Shown in pieces: positions 1-11,326 of a stretch of DNA of 64,000 bases (positions are counted from its first letter, which is position 1; every line of letters starts with the position of its first letter). The notes under the pieces were generated by a model, which saw only the letters and a program-made list of their open reading frames with translations, was not told the DNA's origin and made no database searches. The translations under genes and the position numbers were made by a program. Source of the stretch: Nautilus pompilius (lineage: Eukaryota; Mollusca; Cephalopoda; Nautilida; Nautilidae); contig JACATO010002135.1 in assembly GCA_018389105.1 (NCBI GenBank), forward strand, positions 124,001-188,000, read 5' to 3'.

Positions 1-839
1 TACATCGTCTACATGCAAAAGTGTTGCGCTGTCTTGGCACAGGTTATGGTGGGTTGGTTTGCAATATCATAAGACTACGTGCTCTGGGTCTATCTGATAA
101 GAACTGACTGATCATTCAGATGTAACCCGGTAGATGTAAATGCCAGGAGAAGCAAATAAATTGAGTGATTTGCCAGGAAAATTAGAAAACAATACCAGCC
201 CGCATAATAAACCATAAGTCAGTCAGTGGAGATGCCGGTATTACTTCGGTCAATATCATTGATGAATAAGCATCATTAATACCAAAAAAAAAAGAGAATA
301 AAGTATGTTAGCTAGAAAAAAAAATAATGAGAAAATCCTGTTTCATTTAATTAACAGTTCCAGATGGCCATTGTTTGAGCAAATACGATGTTGTGAACCA
401 GTAATTTTTATTTAGATTGCCTCTTTACTGTCAGTTATTTTATTTTATTTTTAATTTTTAATATATTTATGCAAGCTCTACAGGGATGCGAGCGATAACT
501 TGGAATTCTTTAAACTTGTAGTAATAAATAATATCCCGTTATTAGCAATTTTCACTTTACTTTTTTTTTTTTTTTTGTAATTACTTAGATGATTGGTCAA
601 GTGGAGTTTCTTCGTCAGTATGCTATTTCATCTATACATTCCTTTGACTAGATGCATTATAAATCCCCCCCCTCGCCCTTTTTCTCCTTTTGCTAAGTTT
701 CCATTTTGGCCAGAAACTTTTAAACATGACGCTAGCAAGGCGAACAGCTGTTGTTTTATCTACATATTATAATATGATTAGCTGAATACACACAACGGTA
801 ACATGCAACAGTGAAGCTCTGCTGCTGGTGGATGTTAGG
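1..839. other. A+T-rich DNA, no gene seen
   Basis: No coding frame, RNA gene or recognisable mobile element can be supported here. The stretch has several A and T homopolymer runs (for example near 560-576), which is ordinary for this window. Confidence 0.5.
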
Positions 840-939
840 AGAGGGGGGATGCTACTGGCAGCTGCATTGATCCTCTTCCCTACAGCAACCAAGGCAGATT
901 GCACGAGTTGCTGAAGCTCTCCACAGCAGTTGCATGTCC

Positions 940-1147
940 GACACAGTGGAAGTCTCTGCTAGATCTCTCTGTTCTTTGAAGACATGGAAATAAAGAGGAG
1001 CGCCAAGAGAAAGAAACTCACATGGCTGGCTGGGGAGGAGGAGCAAGATGAAACCCTGTCATGGGAGGTATAGCAGTTTGAGCTGTTTATAGGAATTGAA
1101 GTCAGGCCCCATAAACTTAGCAGTCTGGTAGTCTACCACTGAACCAG
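940..1147 (-). mobile_element. tRNA-derived SINE copy, source of the adjoining minisatellite
   Basis: On the minus strand this reads as the head and body of a tRNA-derived SINE. An A-box match (TGGTTCAGTGG, fits TRGYNNARNNG exactly) lies at 1135-1145. A degenerate B box (ACTTCAATTCC) lies at 1092-1102, about 33 bp away, a normal spacing for RNA polymerase III internal promoters. The plus-strand motifs CACATGGCTGGCTG and AGCAGTTTGAG recur in other copies in this window. The A-box end merges without a break into the tandem array that follows. Family name unknown; the SINE reading is inferred from the promoter boxes and repeated copies. Confidence 0.65.
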
Positions 1148-3559
1148 TGTGTCATCCTTAACCTTCTTCTCAGGTCTAGTCTACCACTGAACCAGTGTGT
1201 CATCCTTAACCTCCTCAGGTCTAGTCTACCACTAAACCAGTGTGTCATCCTTAACCTTCTTCTCAGGTCTAGTCTACCACTGAACCAGTGTGTCATCCTT
1301 AACCTTCTTCTCAGGTCTAGTCTACCACTGAACCAGTGTGTCATCCTTAACCTCCTCAGGTCTAGTCTACCACTGAACCAGTGTGTCATCCTTAACCTCC
1401 TCAGGTATAGTCTACCACTGAACCAGTGTGTCATCCTTAACCTCCTCAGGTCTAGTCTACCACTGAACCAGTGTGTCATCCTTAACCTTCTTCTCAGGTC
1501 TAGTCTACCACTGAACCAGTGTGTCATCCTTAACCTTCTTCTCAGGTCTAGTCTACCACTAAACCAGTGTGTCATCCTTAACCTTCTTCTCAGGTCTAGT
1601 CTACCACTGAACCAGTGTGTCATCCTTAACCTTCTTCTCAGGTCTAGTCTACCACTAAACCAGTGTGTCATCCTTAACCTTCTTCTCAGGTCTAGTCTAC
1701 CACTGAACCAGTGTGTCATCCTTAACCTTCTTCTCAGGTATAGTCTACCACTAAACCAGTGTGTCATCCTTAACCTTCTTCTCAGGTCTAGTCTACCACT
1801 GAACCAGTGTGTCATCCTTAACCTTCTCAGGTCTAGTCTACCACTAAACCAGTGTGTCATCCTTAACCTTCTTCTCAGGTCTAGTCTACCACTGAACCAG
1901 TGTGTCATCCTTAACCTTCTTCTCAGGTCTAGTCTACCACTGAACCAGTGTGTCATCCTTAACCTTCTCAGGTCTAGTCTACCACTGAACCAGTGTGTCA
2001 TCCTTAACCTTCTTCTCAGGTCTAGTCTACCACTGAACCAGTGTGTCATCCTTAACCTTCTTCTCAGGTCTAGTCTACCACTGAACCAGTGTGTTATCCT
2101 TAACCTTCTTCTCAGGTATAGTCTACCACTGAACCAGTGTGTCATCCTTAACCTTCTTCTCAGGTCTAGTCTACCACTGAACCAGTGTGTCATCCTTAAC
2201 CTTCTTCTCAGGTCTAGTCTACCACTGAACCAGTGTGTCATCCTTAACCTCCTCAGGTCTAGTCTACCACTAAACCAGTGTGTCATCCTTAACCTTCTTC
2301 TCAGGACTAGTCTACCACTGAACCAGTGTGTCATCCTTAACCTTCTCAGGTCTAGTCTACCACTGAACCAGTGTGTCATCCTTAACCTTCCCAGGTCTAG
2401 TCTACCACTGAACTAGTGTGTCATCCTTAACCTCCTCAGGTCTAGTCTACCACTGAACCAGTGTGTCATCCTTAACCTTCTCAGGTCTAGTCTACCACTG
2501 AACCAGTGTCTCATCCTTAACCTTTTTCTCAGGTCTAGTCTACCACTGAACCAGTGTGTCATCCTTAACCACCTCAGGTCTAGTCTACTACTGAACTAGT
2601 GTGTCATCCTTAACCTTCTCAGGTCTAGTCTACCACTGAACCAGTGTGTCATCCTTAACCTCCTCAGGTCTAGTCTACCACTGAACCAGTGTGTCATCCT
2701 CTTAACCTTCTTCTCAGGTCTAGTCTACCACTGAACCAGTGTGTCATCCTTAACCTTCTTCTCAGGTATAGTCTACCACTGAACCAGTGTGTCATCCTTA
2801 ACCTTCTTCTCAGGCATAGTCTACCACTGAACCAGTGTGTCATCCTTAACCTTCTTCTCAGGTCTAGTCTACCACTGAACCAGTGTGTCATCCTTAACCT
2901 CCTCAGGTCTAGTCTACCACTAAACCAGTGTGTCATCCTTAACCTTCTTCTCAGGACTAGTCTACCACTGAACCAGTGTGTCATCCTTAACCTTCTCAGG
3001 TCTAGTCTACCACTGAACCAGTGTGTCATCCTTAACCTTCCCAGGTCTAGTCTACCACTGAACTAGTGTGTCATCCTTAACCTCCTCAGGTCTAGTCTAC
3101 CACTGAACCAGTGTGTCATCCTTACCTTCTCAGGTCTAGTCTACCACTGAACCAGTGTCTCATCCTTAACCTTTTTCTCAGGTCTAGTCTACCACTGAAC
3201 CAGTGTGTCATCCTTAACCACCTCAGGTCTAGTCTACTACTGAACTAGTGTGTCATCCTTAACCTTCTCAGGTCTAGTCTACCACTGAACCAGTGTGTCA
3301 TCCTTAACCTCCTCAGGTCTAGTCTACCACTGAACCAGTGTGTCATCCTCTTAACCTTCTTCTCAGGTCTAGTCTACCACTGAACCAGTGTGTCATCCTC
3401 TTAACCTTCTTCTCAGGTCTAGTCTACCACTGAACCACTGTGTCATCCTTAACCTTCTCAGATCTAGTCTACCACTAAACCAGTGTGTCATCCTCTTAAC
3501 CTTCTTCTCAGGTCTAGTCTACCACTGAACCACTGTGTCATCCTTAACCTTCTCAGGTC
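1117..3559. repeat. Minisatellite of 45/48-bp units, about 52 copies
   Basis: Tandem units consist of a constant core (TCTACCACTGAACCAGTG and flanks) followed by a variable pyrimidine stretch of either TCCTCAG/TTCTCAG type (45 bp) or TTCTTCTCAG type (48 bp). Variant bases recur: GAACC or AAACC, GGTCT or GGTAT. Each unit contains the short inverted repeat CACTG-AAC-CAGTG. Read on the minus strand every intact unit carries a perfect RNA polymerase III A box. Because both unit lengths are multiples of three, long open frames run through the array on both strands (420 codons minus, 125 codons plus). I regard these as by-products of the repeat, not genes. Copy number is length divided by mean unit. 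Confidence 0.95.
2100..3350. repeat. Higher-order duplication inside the minisatellite, period about 650 bp
   Basis: The order of unit variants from about 2100 to 2700 is repeated from about 2750 to 3350. Markers offset by 650 bp include CAGGACTAG (2302 and 2952), the GGTATAG unit (2115 and 2765), the GAACTAGTG variants, the CTTTTTCTC spacer and the extra CTC in ATCCTCTTAACC (near 2700 and 3349). Roughly 13-14 units were copied as a block, probably by unequal exchange or replication slippage. Confidence 0.85.
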
Positions 3560-4211
3560 TGACGTAGTTTTTTTTACAGTGGCGACTGGACCTCATGTTA
3601 CATAATGGAATTTTTTTTGCAATTCAGTTTAAATTTATTGTAGACTTTACTATTCTCACTTTGAAATTCATTCACTTTTAAGTGGTTTTCCAAAATATGA
3701 ATGTGTATTGTTGAGATATAAAATAGGTGTGTAAGTTTATAAATGCATGCGTGGTAAAATAAAAAAATAAATATTAATGATACTTTAATGGGCTCTGTAG
3801 GATATTAAAATCATCAGGCAATTTTACAAATAAAAGAATATTTAGTCTTGGCATATAAAGTGGTTTCATAATTCATTCATATGTATGCATTTTTAAGTGG
3901 AGAATTTATCTAGACAGAAGTCTTGAAATTGTGATTTTATTTATGAATTTTTCAACTTATCAATAAGATAGTATTTTGTTTCATTCAGTTTAAATGTATT
4001 TAACCTGACATGTTTTAGTTTGGTTGATCACGAGAGAAAACAACAAGGAAAATTGGTTTTCTTTTTTATCTTTAGCTTTAAGGATAGTAATTCCAACATG
4101 CCAAACTGTTCGAGTTGGTTTAGATGAAAAACCTTGATCATGATCGTGTACACCCTTTGTTTTTCATTTCTCTGAACTTTTCATGTAATTTGCATCTAAT
4201 GTAAGCTGCTG

Positions 4212-4259
<48 letters not shown>

Positions 4260-7200
4260 ATGTAATGAAGGCATCTTAAAAATATATAGAAAAGGGGATA
4301 CTTTAACAGAAGCCATATGTGCATGATAAGATAGCTGATGCAACTGGTAAAATCATTCACAGACATTTCAGTAGCCTAGAGCAATGGATATACTTTTTTG
4401 GTTTCTTGTGAAAGTTTAACCAGGAAGGTGGGTTACCATTTTCACCAAAAAAAAAAATAATAGTCTGTGCATCTCTTACCTTTTGCATGCACCGAGCCTG
4501 ATTGCTCATCTTCTGATTTTCATAATGCAGTAATCCTGCTTTGAAACATTTATTAAAATTCCTGCAGAGTTATTGCTTCCTGGGGGCTCAAAGGTGTTCC
4601 ACTGAAAATTTAACAGAAATCCATGATCTGTGATAACTGTGTGGTAAAACTGACTTCTAAACTGATTAGGGTTTATTGGCATGGTGACCAGATGTCATTT
4701 ATTATCACAAGAAAAAGGGTGTTTTTTTAAAAAAGAAAACTCTTAAAATTTTTCAATTAATATACCTGCGTTGTTGAATATAAAATGTATGTGGGTGAAG
4801 TTCAGCAGACAAGCTAATATCTGCAATTAAATTGTGTTTTTGCTTTTAATCCAAAAGTTTGTGTTGACACGATTTGATGCTGATGATGATTTGTTTAAAG
4901 TCGAAAAAACATTCTAGGTATTGCTGTTAATTCTATCTTGAGCAGCTGCTGAATCACCTTTGAATTTTTCTGTCTTGACGACTGACAACTGATAAAAAAT
5001 GTTGCTTTGTTTAATCAGGTGGACTAATGTCAAGATTTCTTGTATAACTTATGGCATTACCTTAACTTAAGTGAGTAATATTAATAAAATGCATTTTAGA
5101 CTTGAAAACCAATGCCATGTTATTGCCATACAGTATTATATTGTGTTCTGTTGTGTGACTGTTTTAGCTCATCTTAGCTTGACTTCAAAGGACAGAAGCC
5201 CACAGGCGCCCTCCCTGATCATTATCACCTGAGGCCTACTTATTATTTAGGTTTGGACAAGTTTGAACTCTCCAATATAAATAAATTTTCTTACAGAGTA
5301 GGATAGGTTTCATTCCTTTCTTTAATCTGTAACTAATTTAACCTTTATAATAGGCTCTTAAGAAGCTTGAATATAAAGACTATTGCAGGCTAAAAAATTT
5401 TGAAAAGTTATTATCCACTTGAACTCTTCCCATATTTTAGCCAACTGAACTTGTGCAAGTTTAGAAACAATCAAACATTTTAAAAAAAAAGCGATTATTG
5501 ACTTGTCAAATAAATATTTCTAGTGTTTAATTGCTTAGTATGAAACATTTATTCTGTTTTCCAGCTGAAAAACAACAGACTAATATTCTCATTTTATGAT
5601 GTCTATCTGGGTAACCAATTATAACAAATTGTCTTTCATTTTGTAATGTGTCATTTTGGGAATAGTTTACAGAGATGGAAAAAGGGGAAGGTGCAATTTT
5701 TGTATCGGAGGATTGTTCTACAAAATGGTTTACCAAGTTAAGCTTATTGTCTATTGTGAGGAGATTAAGTGAAATGCAAAGCAGACACACAAGAAATAAA
5801 GAGGATGCGACCAAAATTCATAATAAAAAAAAACTTGAAAAAAAAAAAAAGCATAAGAACTATTTCCTTGATACTCATCATTCACTTTATACTTGAAACT
5901 ATTACGAATTATTGCCAGTTGCACATCTATTATACTCTATCAGATGATGTATCCAACCTTTTTTGTAGTTTATTTTTTACTTTTAACTGACTAATTATTT
6001 GAGCGCCAGCACTGATGCTAAATCAGCTTTTCTTATTTACTTATTTTGATTTTAAAAAAATATTGTATTTAAAATAAACAAAAAAATAAAAATGGCTGAC
6101 ACCTGTATAATTCACAGCCCATCACATTTTATTCTGATCAGTTAGGGATGAATGCAACACTTCTGATTCAATGTGCATTCTCTCTATAAAAATTAATATT
6201 TTATTTCATTGTTAAGTATTCATTGAGAGTCAGTCTCATTTGGGAAGTGGTTTTTGTGGCAAAGTATAACAGGCTCATGAAATATCAAGTTGATAAACTC
6301 TTGTGTTTGGTCAAACAATTTTGTAGATCTTCATCCTTATTCACTAGCAAAATCTAACAGCATAGAGCTCTTCAGTATATACATAAACAAAGTTTTGTAA
6401 AAAAATTTTGGTGAAAGATGTTTATGTGAAGAGCAAGAGATCCTTATTAAAGTTTGGACATTACTACTGTATGTTGGCTCTAGGGTAGGCTTCTCTTGAT
6501 CTAGAATTGTGCTTGTAGGTATGAATAATACTCATATTGCTATGGCTTAAATAAATATTATATCAAGGAACTGAGCAGTAGCAGATCAAGGTATATATTG
6601 CTAACATTGAGTGAGAACCAAATACAATTTGAAGGTCTTTAGATGCATGCAGATTGTCTTATCATGCAGTGTATCATGTCTATAGCATTATGAATTGCTT
6701 TTCTCAGTAGGACCGATTAGTAATTTCTTTACTTAAATCAGCCATGCACTGTTTTTTGTTTACATTGTTAATTATACAGATAACTGCTGATAGAGAAAAA
6801 CAAGTCTTTTTCCCTCTGTTTTTGCTATTTAAGTTGCTTGAAATGTAAAGGGAATCATTAAACAGAAAAATAGCTGAGACATATTGCCTCCAGAATAAGG
6901 TTTCTGCATATAGCTTTGAATTCAAACAGTAAACATGGGAACTTGATATGAGGTTTTCTTTTTTGTTGATCTATGATCTTGTATTGATCTGCTCCCTCCC
7001 TCTTTATTAATGCTAAATTTTCTTGAAATGAAGGCTAAGCATTTCCATACTGCACCTTAACTATCTGTCATATACTGGCTCATTTTTCCATTTTTCTCAT
7101 AAATAAAATTAAAAAAATAAAATAATAGCTCATCTCAAATCTAATTCCACTGCGGTTTGTTATAGGGTTCCTACCCCATTTTTTAAATTTTCACAAATTT

Positions 7201-7300
7201 CTATCAAGGAAAATCTCATGTAAGTTTAGTGCATAACAAAAACACTAGAGCTTCCTTTAATTTCATCATATTGGCAATACATGGAGGGGTTTTAGCTAAT
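3560..7300. other. A+T-rich DNA, no gene seen
   Basis: No supported coding region. It contains a CT microsatellite near 4215-4259 and several poly-A or poly-T runs. The short open frames present are of the length expected by chance at this base composition. Confidence 0.5.
4213..4259. repeat. (CT)n microsatellite
   Basis: A run of CT dinucleotides interrupted once by CTAT. Confidence 0.95.
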
Positions 7301-7404
7301 ATCCAGATGTTACTGCAGATGCTCAATTGGATTTACATCAGGTCTTTTGGATACCCAGGAAAGAGGTTAATGCTTTCATTCCTCTTCCAGACTCTATTCA
7401 CATG

Positions 7405-7515
7405 AAAGATATGGCATGTGGTGCCATCTTGCAGGGGCATCGAATCTTAGTAGACAAACTTAACAGTGTTGAGATCTTTAGCAGTCTGCCATTGAATCAG
7501 GTGACAAAAATGGAG
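7405..7515 (-). mobile_element. SINE head fragment
   Basis: The plus-strand motif AGCAGTCTGCCATTGAATCA at about 7480-7500 matches the SINE head next to the minisatellite (AGCAGTCTGG then TAGTCTACCACTGAACCA) with a few changes. The sense strand is therefore minus. A 74-codon open frame across it has no similarity I recognise. Confidence 0.45.
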
Positions 7516-7744
7516 AAAAGTTGCAGAATATGCCAATTTATACCATTGTGATAGTGCACACTGGTTATCTTTCTACCTAGATGTCGAATATATATATAAT
7601 CACACCTGAAATATGCACATTTTGGTCAAATAGAGTTAAGGGAGGTTGCCAATTTAATATGACATGACACTGTATTACTTGCTATGAATCATGTATAATG
7701 TCTTATCATCGGCAAGCAAAGTATATTGAAAGAAGTTGATTTCC

Positions 7745-8790
7745 ATAATACTGAGTTTGTAAACAGTGTATTGATAGTTATATTTCTGTATTAGAGGTTA
7801 GATGCCAAACAACATAAAGTGCATCCATACTTCATTGGTTAAAAGAAAGCAGGAAAAATCAGTGTGATGATCATTTAAATAACTACAAGAAAACTAATTG
7901 TAGAATTCTTATAATGCATATATTTAGGTGAAATTTTGGTAGGTAAGGAAGACATTTCTGGTTTATAGATAGATTAAAGGCATTTCCAGGGTCTGCACAG
8001 TCTTAAAAAGTTGTTGAATTTCCTTCATTAAGCAATCAAATGAAATAAAACAGTCACAAAGTAAATATAAATGTAGCATGTGCCTGTGACCTTGCTTCCA
8101 TACCAAGCAATTATGTAGGGATGATCTCCACATGCAAATGTGCACTTGACCTCTTATAGGTTGGTGTCCAGAACTCTAGCCAGGAAAAATCCCTACCAGA
8201 ATTCTTTGTTTTTAGATGTGAGAGAAGAAAGAAACACAGTATCAGCAGCATAGTAGACCAGTTCAAGAAAATTAAATTTGTATAACGTCAGGTAGGTGCG
8301 TCTTTAATCAAAAGTGGCTAAGCCAGCCTGAGTTTTTTTGGGTCAGAGAATTTAAAGTAGACAAATATAAGGATAGTTCATTCATTTATTAGACTTGGTG
8401 ACTGCATTTCTCCAATTTATAATTGTATTATAGACTAAAAATATTTTTTATAGTTTTATTATTAAATATATTCTAGTGAAACATTGTACAGATTAATACA
8501 AGACATAGTGGGCATGCTGAAACAGATTTAACAGCTGTACGTTTATGGAAATCCCTGCTAATTTCTTATTTGTGTAGTGGAATGAACTGGGCTTAATACA
8601 TGGTATAATGTAAAGTTAATTGGAATAATTTCAGCCTATAAGTATATCAAATGTTTAAATTACAATGCACTGCAATTAGGTTTATGATCTAATATGGATT
8701 TAAAAGTTAGGTTAGATTTTTTTGATTTACGTATTATGGCATGCCTTCTAATTTTGTGGTTCTTGAAAAGTCCTTGAATTCTGGTTGGCA
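7745..8790. repeat. Dispersed duplication, copy A (partner near 55450-56575)
   Basis: This segment is repeated in direct orientation about 47.7 kb away. Bases 7785-8028 match 55486-55724 closely, and 8212-8625 match 55984-56395 almost perfectly. In between, 8030-8210 and 55725-55983 are unrelated. Beyond about 8630 similarity drops to a recognisable but much weaker level, ending near ACTCTGTACTGG or ACTCTGTATGG. No coding capacity or terminal repeats were seen. It may be an unknown long interspersed repeat or a segmental duplication modified by gene conversion. Confidence 0.85.
8160..8240 (-). mobile_element. SINE tail fragment within the duplication
   Basis: The motifs CCAGGAAAAATCCCTACCAG and TTTTTAGATGTGAGAG match the tail of the window's SINE family (TTTTTAGATGTGGGAGG). 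The second motif sits at exactly the same point in the partner copy (about 55981). Confidence 0.5.
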
Positions 8791-8799
8791 AACTCTGTA

Positions 8800-9700
8800 C
8801 TGGTTCATTTCTCTAGTTTGTTCTATGGTCATTTCTGTGGTGACTTGATTGAAGTTTTCAGAATTCTTCCTATGAAGATTAACTATTACCTGTGGGATGT
8901 TAGGGCTCATAACTATAAGCTACATCAGAAACATTTTCAATTGGACATGAAGAAAAGGGTATTTGGTAATTATGTGGTACCTGTCTTGCATACTTTGCAA
9001 ACCAGGTACTTCAATCAAGGAGGGAAAATATTTAAAAATAGATTAGACATGAGAAGAGGCTTATCTACATTACATATATTTCAGTTTTGATGGATTTTTG
9101 TATTAATACATATTGATATCTAACCTGAACTATGTCACCTCTTAGAATATGTTTTTGCAACTTGTTTCTTTAAAAAAAAAATTATTACAAATTTTGTTTA
9201 CCTGTGAATAGATGTGGTTAATTTCTTTGTGAAATAGGATTAATTCAATTAGAGGGGCTCTTGTTGACTGTGAGAATAAAAGCTTTGTAAACAACCCCTA
9301 TCAGAAACAAAACCTTTCGAAGGCTGGGACTATATAAGGCAAACAACACATCATTTAGAGGATTTTTTCTGCTGATAATTATAATTATAAGGAAGCATTC
9401 TCACCATGCAGTGCCATGAAAGTTGGCTGACTGAATGGAACATGGGGATGCTCTCCTTTTCAGAAAAAAAAAAAAACATTTTTTAAAAAAAAATTATAAA
9501 CATTTTTCTATTAGTAGCTTTCAAGATCTGTTGACATCATTGTTTCTAGCAGATTTTTGGCTGACATCTTTTTTGCCGAGCTTTGCTATGTGATCAGTTT
9601 ATCAGCATCTGTAACATTGCAGTGTGTGGGATGCTTTTCAGTAATTAATGAGAATAGTTAAGATTACATGCATCTATCCTGAGTCTTGAATATCAATCAC
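8800..9700. other. A+T-rich DNA, no gene seen
   Basis: A 101-codon open frame begins at 8785 but has no recognisable domain and is of a length expected by chance. A TATA-like motif (ACTATATAAGGC) near 9330 is the only promoter-like feature and is unsupported by a downstream gene. Confidence 0.45.
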
Positions 9701-11062
9701 TCTAGTGTCAGATGATTATTATGTACATTGCTTTACTTAGTCTCAGGGAATGATCCCATGTACTTTATTTTAAAATCCTGAATGTACATCTGTTTTTGAC
9801 TCCAATATAATCATTGCATGTACTCCAAAAGCATCACCACACAGGTGATCTAGGTGGGTGCCTAGAGTGGCAACTTTTAAGGGTTAAACTTAATTATGAA
9901 TTAGGATTAAATACAATATTTTGATGAATACATTTTTTTTTTTAAAGTTAAAACATGATTTTATGGATTAAAGCAGACAATAAACAGATTAAATATTCTG
10001 ACAACAGATGGCATTTTTGGTTTTAGCCATTTAACTTGATGGAGAATATTTTTCAATCTTTCTCTTTTGAGAACTTTTGCATGTCTTTTAGGGTGCACTT
10101 GAGCATTACATTTTGTGTGCGGATGCCAACAACTCTGTTTAGTTGATTCATGCTGATCAGTGTTAATGATGCTGGGATAAAAAATGGCTAGAGGGTGCTA
10201 AATATTAAAAGCAAAAGGCTAGGAAAGAAGTTAAACTAAGTAAACAGGAAGTGTTCTTTCAATAAATTTTTAAAAAGAGGAAAATTATATCCAGAGACAA
10301 GTCATCTGCATGCAATAGTGAACAAGAACCTGCTAGTTGTACTATAGCTGAAGGAGCGCATCACATAGTAATTTGCCTGGAAAACCTATCATCCTGCACT
10401 GGTCCTGCATGTACTATAATGTTAGTTTTAACTAATCATCACATGCATTCTATCCTTAATTCTCAGTAATCATCACATTTGCTCTTCTTATTCCAAACTA
10501 AGCATCACAAGGACTCTATTATTATTCTCTTATCATCATCAACACATTTTCCATAGCCTCAAATAATGATCACTGTACTGTATTTTTTGTCTTAAATAAT
10601 CATTGCATTTACTGTATTCTTAACCCTGGTTAATTATCACAAGCACATATACTCCATCCTTAGCTCCACATAATTGCATCTACTCTTAAATAAACTGTGT
10701 CGTGTATTATTAGTTTCAAATAATGAGCACAGGGTACTATGTAAGTGGCATAGCTTACCATAAACTGTTCTAGAAAACACACAGAGACAAAGGTTCCCAG
10801 CATTCCATCTTGGGCTAAGAATAGCACTTGGCAAGTGGCCAGGTCTTTCCAAGGCCTGATTGGATGATAAGTGTCATCAGCATTTTTTGCTACCAAACAA
10901 ACATAATGAAAGATCACTTCTGTTTTTAGATGTGGGAGGAAATTGGAATTTAAGGGGCAGTATACTCTATTGAAATGCTGATGTTAATTTTCTTTATCCT
11001 GAAAATGTACTCCCTCCTTAATTCCAAATAATGATTACTTGCATTCTTCTAATGCTAAAGGC
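9700..11062. repeat. Decayed minisatellite with units of roughly 33-40 bp
   Basis: Variants of a phrase built on AATCATCACATG, a CTCTAT/CTGTATT-like stretch and CTTAATTCCAAA recur repeatedly at irregular spacing, most clearly at 10430-10740 and again near 9775-9835 and 11005-11060. Units are heavily diverged and interrupted by a SINE copy. This is a pattern read by eye; a tandem-repeat aligner would be needed to fix unit length. Confidence 0.5.
10785..10955 (-). mobile_element. SINE copy, tail part
   Basis: GTTCCCAGCATTCC at the left and TTTTTAGATGTGGGAGGAAA at the right are the tail motifs shared with copies at 22645, 28262, 39370 and 44945. The middle is diverged. It interrupts the decayed minisatellite. 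Confidence 0.5.
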
Positions 11063-11326
11063 AAACTGGTTGTGGGCTTGTTGCTGCATAACACCTGAAA
11101 AAAAAAAAAATTACAGGTCTAAACTATTACCTGTCCATATGTTGACATTACAAAGATATGAAGCATTTTCATGCCTTTAAAATGACTGAAACTATCTCTC
11201 AGTACAGTTGTATATCAGAATCTAATTGATTGTGAATTGACAACATAAACAAATTTCTTTATGACCTTCAGTGTGAATGTACTGGACTTTTCCATTACTC
11301 TATCCTCCTTGTTTCAGTTGCATATA

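Noticed and set aside
1117-2379. 420-codon minus-strand open frame of repeated MTHWFSGRLDLRRRLR units
   Set aside because: It is the direct translation of the minisatellite. It starts and ends inside the array or its flank, has no promoter or splice evidence, and an equivalent frame is open on the other strand.
2689-3066. 125-codon plus-strand open frame in the minisatellite
   Set aside because: Same cause: unit lengths divisible by three with no stop in that frame.
1117-3559. CRISPR-like array
   Set aside because: There are no unique spacers. Whole units are tandem copies, and the genome is eukaryotic.
7590-7613. Inverted 23-bp match (TATATAATCACACCTGAAATA) with about 47908-47930
   Set aside because: The match stops after this short stretch, and a dispersed repeat cannot be defined from two short copies.
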